Shown here: piece after piece, positions 7,439 to 15,194 of the stretch | Position numbering within the stretch: position 1 is the first letter of the stretch | Layout of the letters: each line of letters begins with the position of its first letter | DNA from: JACDAN01 sp035711385 | GTDB taxonomy: Bacteria > Actinomycetota > Thermoleophilia > Gaiellales > Gaiellaceae | Direction of reading: 5' to 3' | Length of the DNA stretch: 21,607 nt | Assembly: GCA_035711385.1 (NCBI GenBank) | Contig: DASTCG010000032.1 | Coordinates: 1-21,607, forward strand | Notes under the pieces: generated by a model | What the model was told of the DNA's origin: nothing | The model's database searches: none | What the model saw: only the letters and a program-made list of their open reading frames with translations | Position numbers and translations under genes: made by a program

Positions 7439-8358
7439 AGCAGCTCCTCGATCTCGGCGGTCGTCGGCATGTCGTCGGCGCAGCCGAGCCGGGAGGCGAC
7501 GAGGGCGCCTGCCGCATTCGCGAAGCGGAGCGCCTGCTCGAGCGGCCATCCGGCGAGGAGACCGTGGCAGAGCGCACCGCCGAACGCATCCCCGGCGCCG
7601 AGCCCGTTCACGACGTCGACCCGGACCGGTGCGACCGCGACGGTCTGCTTCCGCGTCGCGGCCAGCGTCCCCTCCGTTCCGCGCTTGACCACGGCCAGTT
7701 CGGGCCCCAGGTCGAGCAGCCCTCGCGCAGCGCGCTCGGCGTCGAGCTCCTCCCCCAGCGTCACTGCGACCTCTTCGGTGTTCCCGACCGCAACGGTGGC
7801 GTGCCCGAGCGCCTCACGGTTCCACCGCGCCGCCTCCTCCGGAGACGGCCAGAACACGGCCCGGTAGTCGAGGTCGTGCACCGCGATCGGCCGGCGGCCG
7901 CGCCGGCGAAGCGCGGACAGCGTTGCGGAGCGGCTCGGCTCCTCCGAGAGCCCTGTACCGGTTGTCCAGAGAAGCGCCGCCTCGGAGGCGACGCCGCCCA
8001 GGTCGTCTAGCTCCAGATCGGGTGCCTTCGGCGCGCGGTAGAAGAGCAGCGGAAACCGGTCGGGCGGGTAGATCTCGCAGAAGGCCAGCGGCGTCCGCAG
8101 CGTCGGGTGGGTGCCGACGAGCGATGCGTCGACGCCGAAGCGGGAGAGTGCCTGGCGGACGTAGAGCCCGAACGCGTCGTCGCCCACCTTCGTGATCACG
8201 GCGGCGCGGCGGCCGAGCCTGGCAGCAGCGACGGCGACGTTGGTCGGGCTCCCGCCGAGCATCTTGCGGAACGTGCGCACCTCGGCGAGCGGTACGCCGA
8301 TCTGCTCCGGGTAGAGGTCGACCGACACTCGGCCGACCGTCAGCACCTCCGGGGTCAC
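7426..8358 (-). CDS. iolC: PfkB-family kinase, 5-dehydro-2-deoxygluconokinase type (IolC)
   Basis: 310 residues of the ribokinase/PfkB family. The N-terminus (TVGRVSVDLYPEQIGVPL, then TFRKMLGGSPTNVAVAAARLG) and the segment LAFCEIYPPDRFPLLFYR are characteristic of IolC. IolC phosphorylates 5-dehydro-2-deoxy-D-gluconate in myo-inositol catabolism. The anion hole and catalytic base are in NGLGAGDAFGGAL (D257). The start is GTG 8358, giving a GTGA overlap with the second permease stop; the long open frame upstream is shadow coding. It lies between the transporter and the dehydrogenase, so its substrate should derive from what is imported. No iolB, iolD, iolE or DKGP aldolase lies in the window, so a related 2-deoxy-keto-acid or another sugar acid is possible. 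IolC-like is a confident family statement; the true substrate is less sure. Confidence 0.8.
   Translation of the reverse strand: MTPEVLTVGRVSVDLYPEQIGVPLAEVRTFRKMLGGSPTNVAVAAARLGRRAAVITKVGDDAFGLYVRQALSRFGVDASLVGTHPTLRTPLAFCEIYPPDRFPLLFYRAPKAPDLELDDLGGVASEAALLWTTGTGLSEEPSRSATLSALRRRGRRPIAVHDLDYRAVFWPSPEEAARWNREALGHATVAVGNTEEVAVTLGEELDAERAARGLLDLGPELAVVKRGTEGTLAATRKQTVAVAPVRVDVVNGLGAGDAFGGALCHGLLAGWPLEQALRFANAAGALVASRLGCADDMPTTAEIEELLCAV
7444..7449 (-). promoter_or_regulatory. Ribosome binding site deciding a CTG start
   Basis: GAGGAG on the minus strand lies inside the 3' end of the kinase gene, 5 bases before the CTG at 7438. The spacing is ideal for that codon and too long (14 bases) for the CTG at 7429. 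Confidence 0.55.
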
Positions 8359-9350
8359 TCCGGGGCGGAGACGCGCGCGTAGATCGCCGTCAGCACGATG
8401 ATGATCGAGCCGTAGATGACCTGGCGCTGCCACTCCATCGCGTCGAGCAGGGTCAGCAACGACCCGAGCACGGTCAGGATCAGCACCCCGACGATCGTCC
8501 CGCTGTAGCTGCCCCAGCCGCCGAAGATCGACGTGCCGCCGATGACGACGGCGGCGACGGATTGCAGCAGATACGGGGTCGCGAGCCCGAGATCGGGGTT
8601 GTTGGTGAAGCCGACGAGCAGCAGCCCGCCGAAGGCGCTGAAGAGACCGCAGAGCGCATACGCGACGACGAGGACCTGCCAGACGCGCACACCGGCGAGC
8701 CGCGCCGCCACGGCGTTGTCGCCGACCGCGTACAACATCCGCCCGTAGCCCGTGTACCGGAGACCGAGGATCAGAATGGCGGCGAGCACCGCCCAGAGGA
8801 TCAGGTTCGCCGGCAGGTAGTCGAAGAAGCGATCCGAGCCGAGGGTCTCGACGAGGTTGGGCACGACCTTCTCGAATGCGCGCCCGGCGTAGATCGACAG
8901 CAGCCCGAAGGTGACCGAGGAAGTGCCGAGGGTCATGATCAGCGGGTTGACCCGGAAGACTCCGACGCCGATCCCGTTGACGAGGCCGATCCCCAGGCCG
9001 ACGGCAAGCCCCGCGACGATCCCCTGCGCCGTACCGTTCCCGCCCTGCCACGCGGTTGCGAACGCGGCGGCCGTCGCGGTGAGCGCGACGGAGAGGTCGA
9101 CGCCGCCCGTCAGCATCACGAGGGTCTGGCCCGCCGCGATCATCCCCAGCGGCGCGGCGACGAGGAAGGTCGTCGAGAGCTGGTTCCATGTGACGAACGG
9201 CTCCCCCGCCTCGTGCCGGTTGACGAGGTCCGTCAGGACGAACAGGAGCACCAGCACGCCGACGAGGACGACCACCGGGTTGTCGACGAGGAACCGCTGG
9301 AGGGCCTGAAGACGGTTCTCGCGCTCGAGTGTCTCGGGAGCAGCGGTCAC
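8355..9350 (-). CDS. Sugar ABC transporter permease, RbsC-type (second)
   Basis: 331 residues, strongly hydrophobic, of the BPD_transp_2 family. It has a short cytoplasmic N-terminus, then about 8 to 10 membrane segments. The conserved cytoplasmic motif GGTSIFGGWGSYSGTIVG lies near the C-terminus, together with the early GGVDLSV and the GRMLYAVGDN segments typical of ribose, xylose and inositol permeases. The start is GTG 9350, overlapping the first permease's stop as GTGA, with AAGGAAG 8 bases upstream. The open frame continues far upstream without function, as a shadow of the first permease. It is expected to form a heterodimeric channel with the first permease in the inner membrane. The class is firm; the transported sugar is unknown. 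Confidence 0.9.
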   Translation of the reverse strand: MTAAPETLERENRLQALQRFLVDNPVVVLVGVLVLLFVLTDLVNRHEAGEPFVTWNQLSTTFLVAAPLGMIAAGQTLVMLTGGVDLSVALTATAAAFATAWQGGNGTAQGIVAGLAVGLGIGLVNGIGVGVFRVNPLIMTLGTSSVTFGLLSIYAGRAFEKVVPNLVETLGSDRFFDYLPANLILWAVLAAILILGLRYTGYGRMLYAVGDNAVAARLAGVRVWQVLVVAYALCGLFSAFGGLLLVGFTNNPDLGLATPYLLQSVAAVVIGGTSIFGGWGSYSGTIVGVLILTVLGSLLTLLDAMEWQRQVIYGSIIIVLTAIYARVSAPE

Positions 9351-10345
9351 GTCCGGGTCTTCCTTGTCAGCAGGCCTCCGACGACGACGACGAGGATGAT
9401 CAGCACCCCCTGGTAGACGTTCGCGTAGTTCGGGTCGGTGCCGCGCAGGAGGAGAACGATCTTCGACATCGTGAGGACGTACGCGGCCGCGATCACGCCG
9501 ATCAGCCCGCCCACGCCGCCCAGGAGCGAGACGCCGCCGAGCACGACCGCCGCCACGCTGTTCAGCGTGTACGTCGTGCCGGAGTTCGGGTCCCCGATGC
9601 CCGAAGAGGCCGAGAGCGCAAGCCCTCCGAGCCCCGTGAAGCAGCCGGCGAGCAGATAGGCGCCCACACGGGTCCGAGTGACGCCGATTCCGCTGAGGTA
9701 GGCCGAGTTCCGGCTGGAGCCGACGGCGTAGATCGCGAGACCCGGGCGCAGCCAGCGGATCGGCAGCCACAGCACGAGCCAGGCGACGAGCACGACGGCC
9801 GCGGCGTTCGGGATCGAGGTCGAGCCGACGTTGCCGAGCGCGAGGTTGGAGAAATCGAGCGGCACGCCCCCGCCCGGGATCTCCATGATCCAGAGCGCGA
9901 CGCCCTGCCAGACGAACAGCATGCCGAGGGTGACGACGATGTCGGGGATCCTCGTGAGCGTGATGATCAGACCGGTGAAACCGCTCGCGAGCGCCGCCAG
10001 CAGGATGAGCAGCAGGGAGAAGGCGAGCGCTTGCCGGAAGCTCATGTCGACCATCTCTCGCGCGGAGAGCACGTTGATCACGGCCATCAGCGAGCCGATC
10101 GAGAGGTCGATGCCGCCGGAGATGACGACCACGGCCTGCGCCATGGCCGCGAAGCAGAGCGGCATCGCGTCGATGGCGAGCGCCTGAACGTCGAACTTGA
10201 AGTCCTGCTGCGAGAGAGAGCGCCAGTACGGAACCATGGCCAGGAGCACGAGCCAGACGGCGATCGTCCAGCCGTGCAGGCGAAGCGCGCGCCGCCACGG
10301 CGCCGCGCCGCGAAACTCGACGACGTCTGCCGGCACGGTCGTCAC
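9347..10345 (-). CDS. Sugar ABC transporter permease, RbsC-type (first)
   Basis: 332 residues with multiple transmembrane segments, BPD_transp_2 family. Typical motifs are VVISGGIDLSIGS near residues 73-85, LRPGLAIYAVGSSRNSAYLSG in the middle, and VLGGVSLLGGVGGLIGV near the end. The start is GTG 10345, overlapping the ATPase stop as GTGA. GAGGAGG lies upstream, with its GGAGG core 7 bases from the start. It is clearly similar in layout to the second permease but not a recent duplicate. With the ATPase and binding protein it forms a complete CUT2-type importer, the subclass that usually carries monosaccharides and myo-inositol. Confidence 0.9.
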   Translation of the reverse strand: MTTVPADVVEFRGAAPWRRALRLHGWTIAVWLVLLAMVPYWRSLSQQDFKFDVQALAIDAMPLCFAAMAQAVVVISGGIDLSIGSLMAVINVLSAREMVDMSFRQALAFSLLLILLAALASGFTGLIITLTRIPDIVVTLGMLFVWQGVALWIMEIPGGGVPLDFSNLALGNVGSTSIPNAAAVVLVAWLVLWLPIRWLRPGLAIYAVGSSRNSAYLSGIGVTRTRVGAYLLAGCFTGLGGLALSASSGIGDPNSGTTYTLNSVAAVVLGGVSLLGGVGGLIGVIAAAYVLTMSKIVLLLRGTDPNYANVYQGVLIILVVVVGGLLTRKTRT

Positions 10346-11862
10346 GCGACCGCCTCCTCGTCGAGCTCGAGGCCGTGCATCGCCCGGAGCAGTGTGGCCT
10401 CGTCGGCTGCCGCCCCGGCGAACTCGGCGGTGACGCGCCCGCCGTAGATCGCGAGCACGCGGTCGCAGACCAGCGGAAACTCGGCCAGCTCAGAGCTGAA
10501 GAACAGGATCGCGCCGCCGTCGGTCGCCAGCTCGCGAATCAGCGCGTACACCTGGCGCTTCGTTCCGACGTCGATTCCGCGGGTCGGGTCGTTGCAGAGG
10601 AGCGCGGCGAAACCGAAGGCGAGCCAGCGCGCGATCGTCACCTTCTGCTGGTTTCCGCCCGAAAGCCGACGCACTTGGCGAGACGCCCGCATGTCGATCC
10701 CCAGCGCGTCGACGGCTCGCCGGACGCTCCGACCCTCTTCTCGCATGTTGATCGGGCCCCAGCGCAGCGGCGAGTTGTAGCGCGGCGCAGCGACGTTCTC
10801 GCGTACGGATCGCTGCGGGAGGAGCGCGAGCAGCCGGTCGGGCGGAACGAGCACCACCTTCCGACGGACGGCGTCGTACGGATGGCGCGGGCGAAAGGCC
10901 TTTCCGGCGACTCGCAACTCTCCGCTCTCGAGCTTCCGCTGTCCGGCAAGCGCTTCGAAGAGCTCGTCCTGGCCCTGGCCTTCGAGCGCCGCAAGCCCCA
11001 GAACCTCGCCGCGGCGGAGCGCGAACGAGATCCCCTGCACCGCCCCGACATGGATGTCCTCGACCTCGAGGACGTCGTCTGCCTTGGTCGCCGGAGCCTG
11101 CCCCTCGGCCGCCGGGAGCTCGGCCTCGGCTCGTTCGGACGCCTTCGCCTCGGCATGCGCCGCCTCCGGCCCGAGCATGATCTCGACGATCTGTGCCTCG
11201 CCGCCCTCCCGAGGGACCATCGTCCCGACGTGCCGCCCGTCACGGAGGATCGTCGCTCGATCGCAGCTCGCGATGACCTCCGCCAGGCGATGCGTGATGA
11301 AGAGGACGGAGCGACCTGCATCCCGTCGCTGCTCCATTACGTCGAACACCCGCGCCGCGAGATCCGAGGGAAGGGCTGCGGTGATCTCGTCGAGGATCAG
11401 CAACTGGGGGTCGTACGTGAGTGCTCGCGCGAGGTCGAGCATGCGGAGAATCGGTAGGGGCAGGTCGCCGACGAGCTCGCCGAAGCCCACCTTCAGGTTC
11501 ATCGCAGCAAGCTGCGAGCGCACCTTGTCGATGGACGAGCCCGTCAGGCGGAGATTCTGTGCGACGGTCAGATCCGGGACCAGCGCAGGATCCTGGAACA
11601 CGGGCGAGAGGCCGCGCCGCGCGGAGTGCATCGGCGAGCGCGCGCGCGTTGGGCGGCCGCCCAACGACACCGTGCCGGCATCCGGCCGGATCACGCCCGT
11701 CAGGCACTTGACGAGAGTGCTCTTGCCGGCGCCGTTCGCGCCGAGAAGTGCGTGCACCTCCCCTGCGGCGATCGAGAGATCGGCGGACCGGAGCGCAACG
11801 ACCGGCCCATAGTGCTTCGCGACTCCGCGGGCCTCGAGGAGCGGCGCCGCCTCGTCGCTCAT
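10342..11862 (-). CDS. Sugar ABC transporter ATP-binding protein with two fused ATPase domains (CUT2 type)
   Basis: 506 residues, two nucleotide-binding domains, like RbsA, XylG and MglA. Domain 1 has Walker A GANGAGKST (41-49), Q-loop FQD (about 89-91) and Walker B LLILDE (E159). Its signature region reads LPLPILR (134-140) instead of LSxGQ. Domain 2 has an intact signature LSGGNQQK (400-407), a degenerate Walker A (AALEGQGQD, 292-300) and a degenerate Walker B (LLCNDP). So one composite ATP site looks complete and the other lacks both halves. Degenerate second domains are usual in this subclass; loss of the first signature is not. The start is ATG 11862. It follows the binding-protein gene after a 61-base gap that holds a strong hairpin, and no clear Shine-Dalgarno is visible. 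Confidence 0.88.
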   Translation of the reverse strand: MSDEAAPLLEARGVAKHYGPVVALRSADLSIAAGEVHALLGANGAGKSTLVKCLTGVIRPDAGTVSLGGRPTRARSPMHSARRGLSPVFQDPALVPDLTVAQNLRLTGSSIDKVRSQLAAMNLKVGFGELVGDLPLPILRMLDLARALTYDPQLLILDEITAALPSDLAARVFDVMEQRRDAGRSVLFITHRLAEVIASCDRATILRDGRHVGTMVPREGGEAQIVEIMLGPEAAHAEAKASERAEAELPAAEGQAPATKADDVLEVEDIHVGAVQGISFALRRGEVLGLAALEGQGQDELFEALAGQRKLESGELRVAGKAFRPRHPYDAVRRKVVLVPPDRLLALLPQRSVRENVAAPRYNSPLRWGPINMREEGRSVRRAVDALGIDMRASRQVRRLSGGNQQKVTIARWLAFGFAALLCNDPTRGIDVGTKRQVYALIRELATDGGAILFFSSELAEFPLVCDRVLAIYGGRVTAEFAGAAADEATLLRAMHGLELDEEAVA

Positions 11863-11877
11863 GGCGCCCGAAACGAC

Positions 11878-11907
11878 GCGGAGAGGGCGGCGTGCCGCCC
11901 TCTCCGC
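11878..11907 (-). terminator. Strong intercistronic hairpin between binding protein and ATPase genes
   Basis: A perfect 14-base inverted repeat (GCGGAGAGGGCGGC, 11878-11891, and its complement 11894-11907) is separated by 2 bases. It lies 16 bases past the TAA of the binding-protein gene (minus strand). It is followed by GTCGTTTC, not a real U-tract, so it is probably a partial terminator or mRNA-stabilising stem. Such a stem would keep binding-protein levels above those of the membrane components. Confidence 0.7.
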
Positions 11908-11923
11908 AACTGGCGATCGGGGA

Positions 11924-12988
<1,065 letters not shown>

Positions 12989-12993
12989 GTTCT

Positions 12994-13000
12994 TCCTCCT
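12994..13000 (-). promoter_or_regulatory. Strong ribosome binding site of the sugar-binding protein gene
   Basis: AGGAGGA on the minus strand, 5 bases before the GTG at 12988. It fixes that start and is among the strongest in the operon, as expected for the most abundant transporter component. Confidence 0.8.
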
Positions 13001-13029
13001 GTCGTTTGAACCGGCGACTCCCTTCCTAC

Positions 13030-13042
13030 TCGAACGGTTCGA
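13030..13042. repeat. Perfect 13-base inverted repeat upstream of the binding-protein gene
   Basis: TCGAAC-G-GTTCGA lies in the 96-base gap between the SIS stop and the binding-protein start. It resembles a LacI-type operator half-site pair, or could form only a small stem. There is no T-tract. Whether it works as an operator or an internal promoter element is unknown. Confidence 0.35.
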
Positions 13043-13084
13043 TTGGCTGCGCCCTCCTTTCTGTCCTCGGACCGCGTCATGTTC

Positions 13085-13900
13085 CTACATCACCCCAGCA
13101 CCACGCAAGACGCGACCCATTCGGCGGGCATGTTCGGCATACGCAGCGTCGAACAGCCGTTCCGACCGGCCGGGGCCTACGAGCACCGCGCTCGTCAAGA
13201 CCGGCGGCATCGCTCCGCGCTCGACGAGCAGGGCGGCGGTCTGAGCCTTGATCTCGTTCGCGATTGCGACCGCCGCGATCGTGGATCCGGGCGCGACGGG
13301 CGTGTCCAGGCCTTCGACCGCCACCATCGCATCCCCCGGGGGCGTGCAAAGGTCGATGACGAGGTCCGCGTGATCGACGAGACGGGTGCCCGACGAGTGG
13401 CTGGGAACCGCGGCTGACGACTGCTCCACTGCGCTGACCGCGATCACCTGAAGGCCGCGTCGGCGTGCGCCCTGGGCGATCTCGATCGGGACGGCCGAGG
13501 TGCCTCCGACGCTGAAGACGATCATCACGTCCGGCGGGCCCAGCTCGAAGTTGGCGAGAATCGCCTCGGCGAGGCCTTCGACGCGCTCGATGAACATCGC
13601 CTGCCGCTGCCCGTTTGCGCCCACGACCTGGGTGTGGAACGTCATCGACAGCTCCACGATCGGGTTGAAGCCGGGATAGGACCCGTACCGCGGGAACATC
13701 TCCTCGACGGGAATGCGCGAATGGCCCGAGCCGAACAAGTGGACGAGGCCGTCCGAGGCGATCGCGTCCGCGCAAAGGCGACTCGCGTCGGCAAGTGCAT
13801 CGCTCTGCGTCGCCTGGATCCGGTCCAGCAGCGCGCCGGCAGCGTCGAGGAAGCGGCCCGTCTGCCCACGAGGCGAGTTCGGAGTAGAGTGCGCCCGCAT
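13085..13900 (-). CDS. SIS-domain phosphosugar-binding protein (UPF0309 type)
   Basis: 271 residues with one sugar isomerase (SIS) domain. LVHLFGSGHSRIPVEEMFPRYG (about 53-74) and the phosphosugar loop FSVGGTSAVPIEIAQGARRRG match the UPF0309/COG4821 group of predicted phosphosugar-binding proteins, often found beside GntR regulators and sugar transporters. A TTG at 13924 would add 8 residues but lies across the operator, so the ATG at 13900 is preferred. It has no Shine-Dalgarno and lies 6 bases after TATAC of the operator, so the mRNA may be leaderless. It is the first gene of the minus-strand transport operon. It may bind, isomerise or sense a phosphorylated intermediate; the function of this subgroup is poorly known. 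Confidence 0.8.
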   Translation of the reverse strand: MRAHSTPNSPRGQTGRFLDAAGALLDRIQATQSDALADASRLCADAIASDGLVHLFGSGHSRIPVEEMFPRYGSYPGFNPIVELSMTFHTQVVGANGQRQAMFIERVEGLAEAILANFELGPPDVMIVFSVGGTSAVPIEIAQGARRRGLQVIAVSAVEQSSAAVPSHSSGTRLVDHADLVIDLCTPPGDAMVAVEGLDTPVAPGSTIAAVAIANEIKAQTAALLVERGAMPPVLTSAVLVGPGRSERLFDAAYAEHARRMGRVLRGAGVM

Positions 13901-13906
13901 CAAGCT

Positions 13907-13922
13907 GTATAGACGTTTAGAC
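13907..13922. promoter_or_regulatory. Putative GntR/HutC operator, right copy
   Basis: GTATA-GACGTT-TAGAC is an inverted repeat of the form GTNTA-N6-TANAC. Read on the minus strand, bases 13922-13905 match the left copy at 15 of 18 positions, including the shared CTATACAG end. It overlaps the likely -10 of the SIS operon. Confidence 0.6.
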
Positions 13923-13962
13923 AAGCGCGGACGCTACTGAGCGGCCTGAAGGTCGTCAAGCC

Positions 13963-13970
13963 GGAGGAGG
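13963..13970 (+). promoter_or_regulatory. Ribosome binding site of the second Gfo/Idh/MocA gene
   Basis: GGAGGAGG, ending 6 bases before the ATG at 13977. It is a conventional leader, in contrast to the leaderless-looking gene on the other side of the operator. Confidence 0.75.
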
Positions 13971-13976
13971 CGAGGC

Positions 13977-15194
13977 ATGAACGGTCATAGCGTGACGATG
14001 CTCGGTACCGGCCTGATCGGGCTCTTCTACACGCAGACGCTCCACGGAAAGCGGAATCGGGACCGGGTGGAGATGGTGTATTCGCGCTCAGGTGACCGAG
14101 CCGCCGACTTTGCCGAGCGGCTCGGCATCCCCCGCTCCACGACCGAGCTCGAGGAGGCCGTCGCCGACCCGGACACCGACACCGTCGTGATCGGGCTTCC
14201 CAACCACCTGCACGAGGAGACGGTCGAGCTGTGCGCTCGCCACGGGAAGGCGATTCTCTGCACGAAGCCGCTCGCCCGCAACGGGGAGGAGGCGAAGCGG
14301 ATCCTGGACACGGTCGAGCGCGCGGGGGTCTTCGCCGGCTATCTCGAAGACCTCGCCTACACGCCGAAGACCCTGAAGGCGATGAAGGCGGTGCAGGCCG
14401 GCCAGATCGGAGACGTCACGTGGGCGCGCTCCCGGGAAACCCATCCCGGGCCGCACAGCGCCTGGTTCTGGGACGCGGACCAGGCCGGCGGAGGCGCGAT
14501 CGTCGATCTCGGCTGCCACTGCATCGAGATCATCCGCAACTACGTCGGCAAGGAGAACCGTCCCGTCGACGTGATGTGCTGGCTCGACACGCTCGTGCAT
14601 CCGATCGCCGCCGAGGACAACGCGATCGCGCTGATCCGCTTCGAGAGCGGGGCGATCGGCCAGTTCGAGGTCTCCTGGACGTTCCGCGGCGGGATGGACC
14701 TCCGCGACGAGGTGGCGGGTACCGAAGGAACGATCTGGACGAACCACTTCCTGCGGACGGGGTTCGAGCTGTTCTCGTCCGGAGAGGGAGCGGGCTACGT
14801 CGCCGAGAAGGCGGAGACGACGAGCGGGTGGATGTTCCCCGTGGGCGACGAGCTCGCCGAGCTCGGCTACGTCGACATGTTCGCCGACATGTTCGACGCG
14901 ATGGATTCGGGACGGCAGCCGATGGAGACGTTCTACGACGGCTACGTCGTGAACGCAGTCATCGACGCGTGCTACCGCTCGGGAGAGTCCAGGCAGTGGG
15001 AGCCGGTCCAGCTCGACGACTGGCGCGGCGGCGACGTCGGGCGGATCACCCCGACGCGGCGCGAGTGGGACGGCAAGACGCTGATCAAGCAGGAGCAGAT
15101 GCCCGACGGCCGCCTCAAGCTGATCGTCAAGGACGAGGCCACGGGGGAGTTCAGCGACGTCGTGACCGAGGGAGAGCCGCTCTCGACCTCCTAG
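13977..15194 (+). CDS. Gfo/Idh/MocA family oxidoreductase (second copy, variant)
   Basis: 405 residues. The Rossmann motif GTGLIG is at 10-15 and GLPNHLHEE at about 73-81. The catalytic-lysine motif reads CTKPL (K97) where most members have EKP. The C-terminal domain has GGGAIVDLGCHCIEI (about 171-185) with H181 in the usual catalytic region. After about residue 340 there is a polar tail (GKTLIKQEQMPDGRLKLI and beyond) longer than usual. It is distantly related to the first copy, not a duplicate. It faces away from the transport operon but shares the operator region, so it is probably in the same regulon. It ends in a TAG that shares CTAG with the convergent aldolase gene. It is predicted to oxidise or reduce a sugar or cyclitol with NAD(P); the substrate is unknown. 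Confidence 0.85.
   Translation: MNGHSVTMLGTGLIGLFYTQTLHGKRNRDRVEMVYSRSGDRAADFAERLGIPRSTTELEEAVADPDTDTVVIGLPNHLHEETVELCARHGKAILCTKPLARNGEEAKRILDTVERAGVFAGYLEDLAYTPKTLKAMKAVQAGQIGDVTWARSRETHPGPHSAWFWDADQAGGGAIVDLGCHCIEIIRNYVGKENRPVDVMCWLDTLVHPIAAEDNAIALIRFESGAIGQFEVSWTFRGGMDLRDEVAGTEGTIWTNHFLRTGFELFSSGEGAGYVAEKAETTSGWMFPVGDELAELGYVDMFADMFDAMDSGRQPMETFYDGYVVNAVIDACYRSGESRQWEPVQLDDWRGGDVGRITPTRREWDGKTLIKQEQMPDGRLKLIVKDEATGEFSDVVTEGEPLSTS

Larger units (their letters stand above)
13901..13976. promoter_or_regulatory. Divergent promoter region between SIS operon and second Gfo/Idh/MocA gene
   Basis: 76 bases between outward starts. On the minus strand, TATACA (13911-13906) sits 5 bases before the ATG at 13900 and is a good -10 for a leaderless transcript. 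On the plus strand the rightward gene has a normal leader with a Shine-Dalgarno at 13963-13970; its -10 is not obvious but should overlap or follow the operator. Confidence 0.5.

Noticed and set aside
8359..9189. Long N-terminal extension of the kinase frame
   Set aside because: Shadow of the permease gene; the IolC motifs begin right after the GTG at 8358.
9351..10298. Long N-terminal extension of the second permease frame
   Set aside because: It lies out of frame over the first permease and is Arg-rich. The GTG at 9350 with a Shine-Dalgarno and GTGA overlap gives a normal permease length.
13901..13924. TTG at 13924 as the start of the SIS gene
   Set aside because: It would place the coding region across the operator; the ATG at 13900 is a better codon and keeps the regulatory site intergenic.
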